From assembly GCF_000418325.1 (NCBI RefSeq), contig NC_021658.1:14550501-14614500 (forward strand): DNA of 64,000 nucleotides, in the 5' to 3' direction. Shown here in pieces: positions 36,101 to 44,100 of this stretch. Made by a program: the position numbers and the translations under genes. Origin of the DNA: Sorangium cellulosum So0157-2 (GTDB taxonomy: Bacteria > Myxococcota_A > Polyangia > Polyangiales > Polyangiaceae). Numbering within the stretch: the first letter of the stretch is position 1; every line of letters starts with the position of its first letter. Under the pieces are notes generated by a model. That model made no database searches, had not been told where the DNA came from, and saw only the letters and a list, made by a program, of their open reading frames with translations.

Positions 36101-36129
36101 ATCCTCGTGCGTGGCGGGCGCCAGGTCAA
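36101..36129 (-). promoter_or_regulatory. Sigma70-type promoter of the ferredoxin gene
   Basis: On the minus strand TTGACC (36124-36129) and GAGGAT (36101-36106) are separated by 17 bases. Only seven bases separate the -10 from the GTG start codon, so the transcript would be leaderless or nearly so. Confidence 0.5.
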
Positions 36130-36132
36130 GCT

Positions 36133-36174
36133 GGGCGGGGGAGGGGGAGGGGCGGGGAAGGGGCAGGAGAAGGG
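36133..36174 (+). other. G-rich tract with quadruplex-forming pattern
   Basis: Runs of three to five G separated by one to four bases occur at least five times between 36133 and 36174, meeting the simple G-quadruplex rule. It lies upstream of the ferredoxin promoter in the region between divergent genes. Confidence 0.6.
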
Positions 36175-36187
36175 GCGGTGCGGGAGG

Positions 36188-36227
36188 GCACGGGGCGCGC
36201 GGGGAGAGAGGGCCGCGCGCCCCGTGC
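36188..36227. repeat. 15-bp inverted repeat and overlapping 21-bp direct repeat
   Basis: GCACGGGGCGCGCGG at 36188-36202 is matched by its reverse complement at 36213-36227 with a ten-base loop. A perfect 21-bp direct repeat (36199-36219 and 36226-36246, period 27) overlaps it. The structure sits between the divergent ferredoxin and DUF2169 genes. Confidence 0.75.
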
Positions 36228-36321
36228 GGGGAGAGAGGGCCGCGCGGGGCGGAGGTGAAGGCCAGGTGAGCCCGGGTTTTCTAGGTCGATGTCGGCAGGA
36301 CAACTTCCCATGGCCGAGGTG

Positions 36322-36327
36322 TACAAT
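36322..36327 (+). promoter_or_regulatory. -10-like TACAAT before the second DUF2169 gene
   Basis: TACAAT lies 13 bases before the ATG at 36341. A weak -35 (AGGACA) is about 19 bases upstream. It supports the start at 36341, which also aligns with the other DUF2169 protein, over the in-frame ATG at 36326 that overlaps the hexamer. Confidence 0.4.
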
Positions 36328-36340
36328 GGTGACCACCGCC

Positions 36341-38746
36341 ATGGATGTCGTCTCCCATTGCCCGCTGCCGATCGCTTCGGTCGTCTGGCAGCCACGCCCC
36401 GCGACGTGGATGCTCACCGTCGTCTGCAAAGCGACATTCCTGCTGCGCCCAGGCGAAGCGGTGCTGGCACGAGAGCAGGAGCCGCCGCACGAGGACGACC
36501 AGTACTGGCACAACGATGCCCGCCGCAGCCTTCGTGCCGCATGCGATCTCGTCCCCGTGAAGCCCCGGGCAGACGTCGTGCTGGTCGGGCACGCATTCGC
36601 GCCCGGCGGGGAAGCCGTGCGTTCGCTGATTGCCCGGCTCAACGTGGGCGAGGTCGACAAGTCGGTCGCGGTGTTCTGCGACCGCGCCTTCGGCCCGGAC
36701 GGCACGCTTCAGGAAGGGCAGAAATTCTCCAGGCTGCCTTTGATTTACGAGCGTGCGGCAGGAGGGCCCGACACGTTCAATCCTGTCGGGCTGCGGACTG
36801 GAATGCAGGATGCGCAAGGGAGGGTTATGGTCCCCAACCTCCAGCCGCCCGGGGTGAAGGTCACGTCCCGGTCGGATGTCATCGAGCCGATCGGCTTCGG
36901 CCCGCTGGCGCCGACATGGCCGATAAGGCGCGAGAAGCTGGGCCGCAAGGCGGCCCAAGGGTCGGTGCGAGACTGGTACAAGCAGCCGCTGCCGGAGGAC
37001 ATCGACTTCTCTTGCTTCAATCACGCGCCGCAGGACCAGCAGATAAAAGAGCTGCGCGACGATGCGCGGATCGCGCTCGAGAACCTCCACGCGGAGCATC
37101 CGCGCCTCGTCACGAGCCTGCCCGGTGTCAGGCCTCGCGCGGTGCTCGAGCGCGCGAAGGGGGCGCCGCAGCCGCTCACGTTGCGCTGCGATACGTTGTG
37201 GATCGACACGGACCGGTCGGTGTGCACGTTGACGTGGCGCGCGCAGGTTCCGATCGAGCACCCGCAGGAGCGGGGGAGAGTGCTCTTCGAGCTGGCGCAG
37301 GCCGGACCGAGCAGCGGGTGGCACGGAGGAGCGACGGGGCGCGCGCAGACGGCGTCGCAGCCGCGGGGGCTCGACGTCGCGGAGACCGCCGCACCCGCGG
37401 CGCCGTCATCCGACGACGAGGAGAGCTTCGCCGGGACCATGGCTCCGGGGGTCGTCCCGCCGGCGGGCATGGCACTCCCGTTCGCGCCCTCGGGACACGC
37501 ATCCAACCTGGGTGGGGCACCTCCAGCGCAGAGTCCGCCGCGGCCGTTGTCGCAGTCGTCATCCGGATGGGGCGCGGCTGCGCCACCTCCTGTACCAGCG
37601 CCTCCGGGGTCCGCGCCGTCGCTGAGCCAGTTGTCGCCGTCCTGGGAGTCGGGCACTGTTCCCATTTCGCAGCCACCTGCGCCACGCCGAGGGCGCACGG
37701 GCAGCGAGGATTCGGACGTCTTCATCGCTCCGTCGCCGCCGCCGCCACCGCGGGTCGTGCCTCCAGCGGTGGTGGATTCCGCGGCGCCGGCGCACGAGAG
37801 CAGCCCGTGGGCGGCCGAGCCTCGGGGGGGCCAGCCGGCTCCCATGACGGTGGGGCAGCGTGCTGCGCACGTGGTGAGCCCCGAGGTCGTCAAGGCCGAG
37901 CCAGCGCCGGTGCCGGCTGCGCGTCCGGCTCCAGCGCCAACGCCACGGATCGAGGCCGGCACAGCGCTGCAGTTCATCTGGTATGACCCTGAGGAGGTGC
38001 CGCGGATCCGGCGAAGGCCGTCGTTTCAGCAGATCATCCGCGAGCTGGAGGAGAAGCCGCTCGATGCGGAGGTCGACGATCCGGCCGTCGCCGAAGATCC
38101 GATGGCGGTGGAAGACCGGCGGGAGGTCTTCGAGGTGCTCGCGCGCGGCGAGGCGACGGACGAGGCAGGGCTGAGCGGAGCGCTGGAGCTGGCAATCCGA
38201 GGGGACGGGAAGTTCGTCGCGCCGCTGCTCCTCGTGGCGGGCGAGCTGTGTTTCCCGTTCGACGAGCTCGATCGGCTGAAGGCGACCATGACGACGGCGG
38301 CCCCGTTCGCGGCAGGAGACGAGGTGTTGAGCGCTGCCGTCGAGGAGGCGAAGAGCTTCCTGAGCATGCCGCACCTGCTCAGCCCGCCGGCGGTGGCCGA
38401 GGGGTTCACGAAGCGGATCGAGGACGCCTTCGCGCGGGCGAAGCGCTCGGTGCCGCAGGCCTACCTGGGGGAGCAGGCCGAGCGGGTGCTCCTAGAGAGG
38501 CGATGCTACCAGCGGCGCGCGGTGTTCGGGGCGACGCACCTGCGGGCGCTGCTTCAGGTGGGGGGCTCGTCGCGGCTCGTGCCGGCGTACCTGCCCGAGG
38601 ACCTGGCGAAGAAGCTGCCGATGCAGGCGAGGTTCAGGGCGAGGGTGATCGCGGCGCTCGAACTGCAGGAGGATCATTACGAGGCATATCCGGCGGCGCT
38701 CCGGGTGACGGCGCTCGTGAGGCTGATTGGGGCGCCGCGGCGGTGA
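36341..38746 (+). CDS. DUF2169 domain protein, second T6SS adaptor
   Basis: An 801-residue paralogue of the protein at 6436-8736. DUF2169 domain at about 1-320 (PIASVVWQPRPATWMLTVV, KATFLLRPGEAVL, PRADVVLVGHAFAPGG, IGFGPLAPTWPIRR), a Pro/Ser-rich linker (about 330-545) containing a PAPMTVGQ motif like that repeated in the paralogue, and a conserved helical C-terminal region (about 545-801). It is probably a cytoplasmic adaptor for loading effectors onto a VgrG/PAAR tip. It converges on the PG-peptidase effector gene with 18 bases between the stop codons, mirroring the convergent arrangement of the first DUF2169 gene. An ATG at 36326 would add five residues. Confidence 0.8.
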   Translation: MDVVSHCPLPIASVVWQPRPATWMLTVVCKATFLLRPGEAVLAREQEPPHEDDQYWHNDARRSLRAACDLVPVKPRADVVLVGHAFAPGGEAVRSLIARLNVGEVDKSVAVFCDRAFGPDGTLQEGQKFSRLPLIYERAAGGPDTFNPVGLRTGMQDAQGRVMVPNLQPPGVKVTSRSDVIEPIGFGPLAPTWPIRREKLGRKAAQGSVRDWYKQPLPEDIDFSCFNHAPQDQQIKELRDDARIALENLHAEHPRLVTSLPGVRPRAVLERAKGAPQPLTLRCDTLWIDTDRSVCTLTWRAQVPIEHPQERGRVLFELAQAGPSSGWHGGATGRAQTASQPRGLDVAETAAPAAPSSDDEESFAGTMAPGVVPPAGMALPFAPSGHASNLGGAPPAQSPPRPLSQSSSGWGAAAPPPVPAPPGSAPSLSQLSPSWESGTVPISQPPAPRRGRTGSEDSDVFIAPSPPPPPRVVPPAVVDSAAPAHESSPWAAEPRGGQPAPMTVGQRAAHVVSPEVVKAEPAPVPAARPAPAPTPRIEAGTALQFIWYDPEEVPRIRRRPSFQQIIRELEEKPLDAEVDDPAVAEDPMAVEDRREVFEVLARGEATDEAGLSGALELAIRGDGKFVAPLLLVAGELCFPFDELDRLKATMTTAAPFAAGDEVLSAAVEEAKSFLSMPHLLSPPAVAEGFTKRIEDAFARAKRSVPQAYLGEQAERVLLERRCYQRRAVFGATHLRALLQVGGSSRLVPAYLPEDLAKKLPMQARFRARVIAALELQEDHYEAYPAALRVTALVRLIGAPRR

Positions 38747-38764
38747 CGGCGGCCCGGGAGAGCG

Positions 38765-39571
38765 TCACTCCTCGTTCTTGCGGATCATGGTCACGAAGTA
38801 ACGCGATCCGATGGCGTAACCCTCCTGTCCGGGGACACCTTCCGCAATCAGGGTCTGTCGGGCCGAGTCCATCGAGAACGTCCTGCTCGCGCCGAAGATC
38901 TTGGTCGCCGTCGCTGGGTCGTGGAAGAGGTACGTCCCCTCGCTCTCGCCGCTGTCGAAGATCACGACGAAGTGCTCCGTGATGCTCTCGTTGTAGCCCT
39001 TGTGGTCCGCCTCGCCCGAGTAGCTCACCCCCGCCATGACGGGCCTTCCCTTGCTGAGCTCACCCTTCAGATAAGCGAGCCCTTGTGCGAGCGCCGTGGC
39101 ATCGAACGTGTGCGTGGGGGCGTCCGACTTCCAGGTCTCCTTCGTTACGATCTGGTACTTGTTCGCCGGCCCGGCCTGCTTGACACCCACCGCCCGCAGC
39201 ATCGTCTCCGAGGCGGCGAAGCAGCCTGTCTGTCCGGCTCCCTTGACGTGGACCTGGTCGAACTGGTTGATGAACGGAACGGCGTAGGAATCGTCCATCT
39301 TGAACGAACGGCCTGGAAGAACGATCGGGAGCGGCTGATGGAGCGTCTTCCAGGTCGTGCCAGCGCCGATCCGGACCCTGGCGTCAGCGGCGAGCCCCAT
39401 CTTCCGCTGGAAGTGGAGGACCGCGCTGTCCGTCGCCCAGTCGAAGCGCCCGTTCTCGATGATGTCGTATCCCCACTTCTTGAGGAGCGCTTGCAGCTCC
39501 TTGACGTGGGTCGAGAGCTCGGGATGGAACTTGGGAAACCCGTCGCCGAGCTTCAGCGTCGTCCCGCTCAT
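38765..39571 (-). CDS. Peptidoglycan-binding C39-like cysteine peptidase, probable T6SS effector
   Basis: A 268-residue protein without signal peptide. Residues about 5-60 form a PG_binding_1-type domain (ELQALLKKWGYDIIENGRFDWATDSAVLHFQRKMGL region), followed by a papain-like domain with candidate catalytic Cys117 (TGCFAASETML), His200 (ITEHFVVIFD) and Asp218 (HDPA), the order and spacing seen in C39/amidase-type peptidases. A peptide cross-link or stem-peptide substrate in target cells is likely. The ATG at 39571 overlaps the upstream gene's stop codon (ATGA). Lack of its own export signal, a vgrG operon position and a lipoprotein-like neighbour support a T6SS amidase effector. The exact bond cut is unknown. 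Confidence 0.75.
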   Translation of the reverse strand: MSGTTLKLGDGFPKFHPELSTHVKELQALLKKWGYDIIENGRFDWATDSAVLHFQRKMGLAADARVRIGAGTTWKTLHQPLPIVLPGRSFKMDDSYAVPFINQFDQVHVKGAGQTGCFAASETMLRAVGVKQAGPANKYQIVTKETWKSDAPTHTFDATALAQGLAYLKGELSKGRPVMAGVSYSGEADHKGYNESITEHFVVIFDSGESEGTYLFHDPATATKIFGASRTFSMDSARQTLIAEGVPGQEGYAIGSRYFVTMIRKNEE

Positions 39572-39996
39572 CTCGTGCCTGTTCCGCCGGGGGACGTCGC
39601 TCTCTGGTCCCACCACTCAAGCCATTTCTGCTTGACTTCTTTCGGTTTGTACGACGACGGATCGTCGATCATCCTCACGCCGGTGATCTCCTGCAGCGCG
39701 AACCCCCACGGCAGGTTGTCCTGCCGGTATCGCTCGATGATGAGCGGGATCGCCGGCTCGCCGAGCGCGACGATCCTCCGGTAGGACGCGTGGTCGAGGT
39801 ACGTCGACGTCTTCGATGAAAAGCCGGAACGCCGGCAGTGCTGCTGCCATTCGTCCGCAAGCGTCTTGAACTCGTCGGTCAGGTTCATGTTCATCTCCGT
39901 GTGCGAGGCGTTCCCCGCCGGACCGCCTCCGCCGGTTCGCTCGGCGCAAGCTGAGCATGCGATCCATGCGCCGAGCAGTACCGATCCGCGGTTCAC
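39568..39996 (-). CDS. Putative lipoprotein, probable immunity protein
   Basis: A 142-residue protein. The N-terminus has Arg3, a hydrophobic stretch (SVLLGAWIACSAC) and then a Gly-rich segment, resembling a lipoprotein signal with a non-standard lipobox, so it may be anchored facing the periplasm. The body (about 38-130) has YLDHASYRRIVALGEPAIPLIIERY and EITGVRMIDD; to my recollection such proteins are often found beside genes carrying the domain seen at the C-terminus of VgrG2. The GTG at 39996 overlaps the vgrG2 stop codon (GTGA); an ATG at 39888 with a GGAG upstream would remove the signal and give a cytoplasmic protein. It could protect against VgrG2's tail, the downstream peptidase, or both. 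Confidence 0.6.
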   Translation of the reverse strand: MNRGSVLLGAWIACSACAERTGGGGPAGNASHTEMNMNLTDEFKTLADEWQQHCRRSGFSSKTSTYLDHASYRRIVALGEPAIPLIIERYRQDNLPWGFALQEITGVRMIDDPSSYKPKEVKQKWLEWWDQRATSPGGTGTR

Positions 39997-42644
39997 TTCT
40001 CGTACACCGCCACCGGTTCGCCGTAGGCTGGGCCGTTGAGCGAATCGGGGCTCTCATGCCGGATGAGCGGCCACTGGCCGAGCTTGCTCGTCCATGTCCC
40101 ATGCTCATCCTGGATGGCCCCGTGCGTGATCTCGTCGATGGTCCCGTCGGCCCTCTTCGTCGCGTACACCACGACCTTCTGCGTTCCAGGCTTCAAGCTG
40201 AAGTCCATGCCCGGTGAGCGGGTGTAGCCCTGGGCGCCGTAGATGGCGTCCATTCCTTGCAGAGGATTGGTAGCGGGGCCGGTCACGGGGTTCACCCAGG
40301 TATCGTTCTTGCCCAGCGTGTGCGCTATGCAGTTGTAATTTTCATCCTGCGGCCCAAGCACCTCGTAGTTGTCGCCCAGCTTGGGGAAGTGGTCATGGAG
40401 GCCGTTGTCCTCCATGGCTTGCCGCTCTTCCGGGAGCTTGCTCTTGTCCATGGGCGGCGGCGCTTCTTGCTCCTCGTCCTCTGCGCTCTCCCCGCCCGGC
40501 GGCTCCGGCGCTTCCGGCGCTGCGCCGCTGCCCTTGCCGGCGCTCTTCCCGCCTTCATTGATGTAGACCATCGTGCCCTTGATGGTCACGCCCTCGGCGT
40601 CGATACGGATGAAACCGCCCGGGCCCTTGAGGGTGAGGTCCTGACCGGCTTCGCCCACGAGGACGTCTCCTGAGCGCAGGTGGAGCTCCTTCCCCGTCTC
40701 GAGCGCGTATCTCCCTCCCACCGTCTCGTGTCGGTTCTCGCCTACCGCCATCGACTGGTCCTTCTCGACCAGCTCCCGTCGCTCTCCTTGCACGAGGAGG
40801 TGGACGTCCGCCTCGACGAACTCCCGCTTCTTCTTCTTGAGCCGGATGTCCTGGTCCCTGCCCACGCGCAGGCGCCGATCTCCCTGTATCTTGCCGGTGT
40901 CGTTCTTCTTGACGAGCCTGCGCCGCGCGCCGCCGATGGCGGTCACCCGGTTCGCGCCGGTCGTCTCCGAACGGTTCGCCCCGGTCACCTCGGTGCGGTT
41001 GGCGCCGGTCGTGTCCGTCTCGTTGGCGCCCACCTGCTTCTGCCGGTGGCGGAGCACCGTGAGCGTCTCGTTGTTCTTGACGAGCACGCGACGATTCTTC
41101 TCGGCCTGCTCGTAGAAGAGCTCGTTGCCTTTCCTGTCCTCGAACTTGATCTCGTTGAAGCCGCCTCCGCCGAGCGACGAGTCGCTTTTCCAGGCGCTGA
41201 TCGTCTTGTCGTCTGGAAGTTTGTAGGGCACCGGCTCGACGCGGTTGTAGGCGCGGCCCATCACGATGGGCTGCTCGGGATCGCCGTCCAGGAAGCTGAC
41301 GAGCACCTCCTGCCCGATCCGCGGGAGCACGAGCATGCCAAACCCTGTCCCTGCCCATGCCTGGCTCACCCGGATCCAGCACGACGAGCCCTCGTCGTTC
41401 TTGCCGTCGCAATCCCAAGGGAACTGCACGCACACCCTGCCGAACTCGTCGGTATGGATCTCCTGGCCCTTCGGGCCCACGACCGTGGCGCTCTGGACGC
41501 CGAGCGCCCTCGGCTTCGGTGTCCGCTGGGGCGGACGGAACGGCGCGTCCGCGAAGACGGCACGACCGGCCATCGTCCACTCTCCGCTGTGGGTGCCTTC
41601 GATGGAGAGCTCGGTCACGAGCAGCGGCTTGCCCGCGAGCGTCGCGTGAGGGTGACCGCTGATGGAGAACACCGCGCCGGGCTGGGTATCCATGACGTTC
41701 GTCTCGAAGGCCACGGCTCTGCGCCCCGTCCTCTCGGCCTGGAGCATGCGTTCGGCTCTGCGCGCGCCATACCCCTGATCGTGACGTGCGACGCCTCTCG
41801 CATCGGCGATCGGCGTGTCGCTGCCCCTGGCGTCGTCGACGAGGAACGCGCCGGGCTCATAGAGGTAGTGCTCGTAGCGGGCCTCGGGGGCTTCCGCGTC
41901 CGGCGCCTTGCCGAAGAGCTCGAACGCCGGACGGCGAAAGTCGTGATCGCGCATGGTGAACGCGCCGCGGCTCACCTCGCGTGAGAGGCGCACGTTCTTG
42001 ACGTACTCCTGCCCGGCCTGCTCGTTCGGATTGTCGGAGAACGGCAGCGCAGATCGGGGCGTATTCGATTCGAGCGCATCGCCGAAGGTGAGCGTCGCTC
42101 CCTCGCCCTTGGGATCCAGGAAGGTAAACGCGATGCCCGCCTCCTCGATCAAGCGACAGACGAACGCGTAGTCGGACTCGCCGTACTGGACCTTGTACTC
42201 GAGCTTGCGGTGCTCGCTGTCGTTGATCTTCCAGTCGGCCTCGATATTCCACTCGTGGAGGATCTTCTTCACGATGTCTGGGGTCGAGGTATGCTGGAAA
42301 ATCCGGTGGCTTCGCCGTTGCGTTAGCAGCCACAGCTCCGGGACGATGCGGATGTGGTAGGTGTGCAGCGCGCTCTGCCCGCGCTGTGGGACCACCGCCT
42401 GGAGCTGCTGGAAGTGCGAGCAGATGCCGTTCCAGAGCCTGGTGCCTCCGCTCGTCAGGTGAGCATAGCCGCTCTCCAGGCGGAAGCTCGCTGGCTTGCC
42501 GACGACCGAATCCATCGGGATGCTGTCGTCCTCCGAGCGGGCCCAGACCGAGATGGAGAAGGGGGAGGAGACCGCCTCGTGGATGGAGAAGCGGCGCGTA
42601 GAGAGCGATGCGTCCGTTGCAGTGACGATCCGAGTGTGCGGCAT
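39993..42644 (-). CDS. vgrG: Evolved VgrG (VgrG2) with C-terminal Cys/His domain
   Basis: An 883-residue T6SS spike protein. The N-terminal gp27-like part (RRFSIHEAVSSPFSISV) and the OB-fold signature (IHTDEFGRVCVQFPWDCDG, SCWIRVSQAWAG, PRIGQEVLVSFLDGDPEQPI) are complete; the spike contains TGANR-type seven-residue repeats (40941-41030). After an acidic linker, the last about 127 residues (from 757) form a separate domain with YNCIAHTLG (Cys772), ITHGAIQ (His841) and LIRHES (His863), plausibly a papain-like hydrolase; it resembles a stand-alone family known to me only as uncharacterised. The start at 42644 is the shortest that keeps the full N-terminal fold. It precedes a probable immunity gene with a GTGA overlap. 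Confidence 0.88.
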   Translation of the reverse strand: MPHTRIVTATDASLSTRRFSIHEAVSSPFSISVWARSEDDSIPMDSVVGKPASFRLESGYAHLTSGGTRLWNGICSHFQQLQAVVPQRGQSALHTYHIRIVPELWLLTQRRSHRIFQHTSTPDIVKKILHEWNIEADWKINDSEHRKLEYKVQYGESDYAFVCRLIEEAGIAFTFLDPKGEGATLTFGDALESNTPRSALPFSDNPNEQAGQEYVKNVRLSREVSRGAFTMRDHDFRRPAFELFGKAPDAEAPEARYEHYLYEPGAFLVDDARGSDTPIADARGVARHDQGYGARRAERMLQAERTGRRAVAFETNVMDTQPGAVFSISGHPHATLAGKPLLVTELSIEGTHSGEWTMAGRAVFADAPFRPPQRTPKPRALGVQSATVVGPKGQEIHTDEFGRVCVQFPWDCDGKNDEGSSCWIRVSQAWAGTGFGMLVLPRIGQEVLVSFLDGDPEQPIVMGRAYNRVEPVPYKLPDDKTISAWKSDSSLGGGGFNEIKFEDRKGNELFYEQAEKNRRVLVKNNETLTVLRHRQKQVGANETDTTGANRTEVTGANRSETTGANRVTAIGGARRRLVKKNDTGKIQGDRRLRVGRDQDIRLKKKKREFVEADVHLLVQGERRELVEKDQSMAVGENRHETVGGRYALETGKELHLRSGDVLVGEAGQDLTLKGPGGFIRIDAEGVTIKGTMVYINEGGKSAGKGSGAAPEAPEPPGGESAEDEEQEAPPPMDKSKLPEERQAMEDNGLHDHFPKLGDNYEVLGPQDENYNCIAHTLGKNDTWVNPVTGPATNPLQGMDAIYGAQGYTRSPGMDFSLKPGTQKVVVYATKRADGTIDEITHGAIQDEHGTWTSKLGQWPLIRHESPDSLNGPAYGEPVAVYEK
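40941..41030 (-). repeat. Four 21-bp repeats encoding TGANR-type heptads in vgrG2
   Basis: Consecutive units encode TGANRTE, TGANRSE and close variants, flanked by GANETDT and TAIGGA. Each seven-residue unit would add one rung to the spike beta-helix. VgrG3 has the same array. Confidence 0.75.
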
Positions 42645-42749
42645 GGTCGGTTCAAACCGGTGGCAATGATCCCATGCGAGGGTCAATGCAGATTAACGGC
42701 AACCTCTTCATCGGAGATGTGGGCTCTCCAGCGCGGAAGCGTCCGTCGC

Positions 42750-43679
42750 TCACCATGGGGAGAGCACGCTCCCACCGTCCTCTCCGACGTGCATTCGGAG
42801 CGGTCGTCCCCCCTCGCCCTCGGCCAGCAGCGCACCGAGAGGGGCCAAGATGTGGGACGCCTGGCGCGGTGTCGACACGGACCAGAAGGTCGTCAGGACC
42901 CAGGGGTCATAGAAACGGAAATACAGCGGCTCCCCTGTCTCTTCGGTCTCGACCATCAGGAACCTGCGAAAGTGTCGGCGTACCTCTCGGAAGGGCTCGC
43001 GGCTCGTCATGAAGATGCCCCACCGCCTGCCCCAGCCTTCCATCAGGAGCCGCTCAAGGAGCACAGAGTCGCTCCGGAACGGGCCTGTCATGGTGGGGGC
43101 CACGGTCGCGAGCGGCTCGCCCTGGATCCCCTCGTACAGCGACTGGTACGGCTCGATCGACTGCCGCAGCAGCTCCAGGATCCGATCGCTGCGGGCTGCA
43201 TCGAGGATCGCGAAGAGCGGCTCGCGCTCCGCCTCGTCGCGGAGCCGCCTCAGCGCGGCGCGGGCCGCATCGCGTCGCCTGGCTTCCTCGGCGCGACCTT
43301 CGGCCTTGAGCGCTTGTTCGTCGTCGCCGAGGCGTTCGTCCTCCTCCGGATCCTCGTCCTCGGGCGCGCGCACCTTGTCCTCGATGTACACCGAGAAATC
43401 GGTCTCCCCCGCGCGGATCCAGCTCGCGTGCTCCACCTCGCCGGAGGTGATGCGCTCGCCGTCGAGAAGGGTCCCTTCGCGGCTTCCCAGATCGCGCAGC
43501 GTGGCGCGTCCGCCATCCCACGCGAGCGAGAAGTGCCGACCCGAGAGGCGCTTGTCGTGGGGAACCACGAAGTCCGAGAGCTCCGTCCGGCCGACGTGCA
43601 ACGACGCCCCGGCGTCGATGAGCACCTTGCGGCCGTTCATCGGTCCCCACCGGACCTCCACGATCAAGCGGGGTTTCAT
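42750..43679 (-). CDS. FHA-DUF4123 fusion, probable T6SS effector chaperone
   Basis: A 309-residue cytoplasmic protein. Residues about 5-95 form an FHA domain (LHVGRTELSDFVV, LSGRHFSLAW, LRDLGSREGTLLDG), which binds phosphothreonine. An acidic linker with a coiled coil (about 105-150) leads to a DUF4123-like domain (about 155-290; LFAILDAARS, YQSLYEGIQGEPLATVAP, GWGRRWGIFMTSREPFREVRRHFR, LYFRFYDPWVL), the family of Tap/TEC chaperones that load effectors onto VgrG. It sits between the PAAR gene and vgrG2 in the operon. The fusion suggests that kinase activity could control effector loading. The ATG at 43679 has only a weak Shine-Dalgarno sequence. Confidence 0.83.
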   Translation of the reverse strand: MKPRLIVEVRWGPMNGRKVLIDAGASLHVGRTELSDFVVPHDKRLSGRHFSLAWDGGRATLRDLGSREGTLLDGERITSGEVEHASWIRAGETDFSVYIEDKVRAPEDEDPEEDERLGDDEQALKAEGRAEEARRRDAARAALRRLRDEAEREPLFAILDAARSDRILELLRQSIEPYQSLYEGIQGEPLATVAPTMTGPFRSDSVLLERLLMEGWGRRWGIFMTSREPFREVRRHFRRFLMVETEETGEPLYFRFYDPWVLTTFWSVSTPRQASHILAPLGALLAEGEGGRPLRMHVGEDGGSVLSPW

Positions 43680-43692
43680 TTCCAGGCCCCGG

Positions 43693-44079
43693 TCATTGGG
43701 CCCTCGCCCGCCTTCTCTCCTGCTGTTTGCGCTTCCGCTCGCAGTCCTCGCAGAACGGTTTGTCGGTTCGCAGCGTCTCGGCTTGCGCCGAGGAGCCGAT
43801 CATCACGGTGGGACAGCCCTTCACGATGACGCCGCCGTGCGATGTCGGGTCGCCCAGGCGCGCTGCGTCTTTGTTGCCGATGAGCACGGTGGATTCACCC
43901 TGCGCGATGGAATCGGGCGGGCCGACGCAGATGAGCTTATCCCCCACACGGGCTGCAGGTTGGAACCCGATGAGCACGGTCGGCTCGCCCACGACGACGG
44001 GACCGCCGACGTGGGGCACCGGGCCGGGCTCCACTTTGGGACAGGTATGGAGGTCGGTGATGCGTGCCGCCGGAGGCAT
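43693..44079 (-). CDS. PAAR-domain spike tip protein
   Basis: A 128-residue protein with a complete PAAR/DUF4150-type domain (about 1-97): PPAARITDLHTCP, HVGGPVVVGEPTVLIG, PAARVGDKLICVGPPDSI, STVLIGNKDAARLGD, SHGGVIVKGCPTVMIGS. It forms the conical tip of a VgrG trimer, binding a metal ion with His/Cys residues. The short tail (CEDCERKRKQQERRRARAQ) is basic with a CxxC pair and no toxin domain. It lies 21 bases downstream of vgrG3 and 13 bases upstream of the FHA-DUF4123 gene, with a good GGAG/GAGG Shine-Dalgarno sequence, consistent with an operon. Confidence 0.92.
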   Translation of the reverse strand: MPPAARITDLHTCPKVEPGPVPHVGGPVVVGEPTVLIGFQPAARVGDKLICVGPPDSIAQGESTVLIGNKDAARLGDPTSHGGVIVKGCPTVMIGSSAQAETLRTDKPFCEDCERKRKQQERRRARAQ

Positions 44080-44100
44080 GGTCCTCGCTCCTTCTCGGCG

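Noticed and set aside
42600..42749. Promoter for vgrG2 between it and the FHA-DUF4123 gene
   Set aside because: A TTGACC is present but no -10 falls at a usable distance; the gene is more likely transcribed from upstream.
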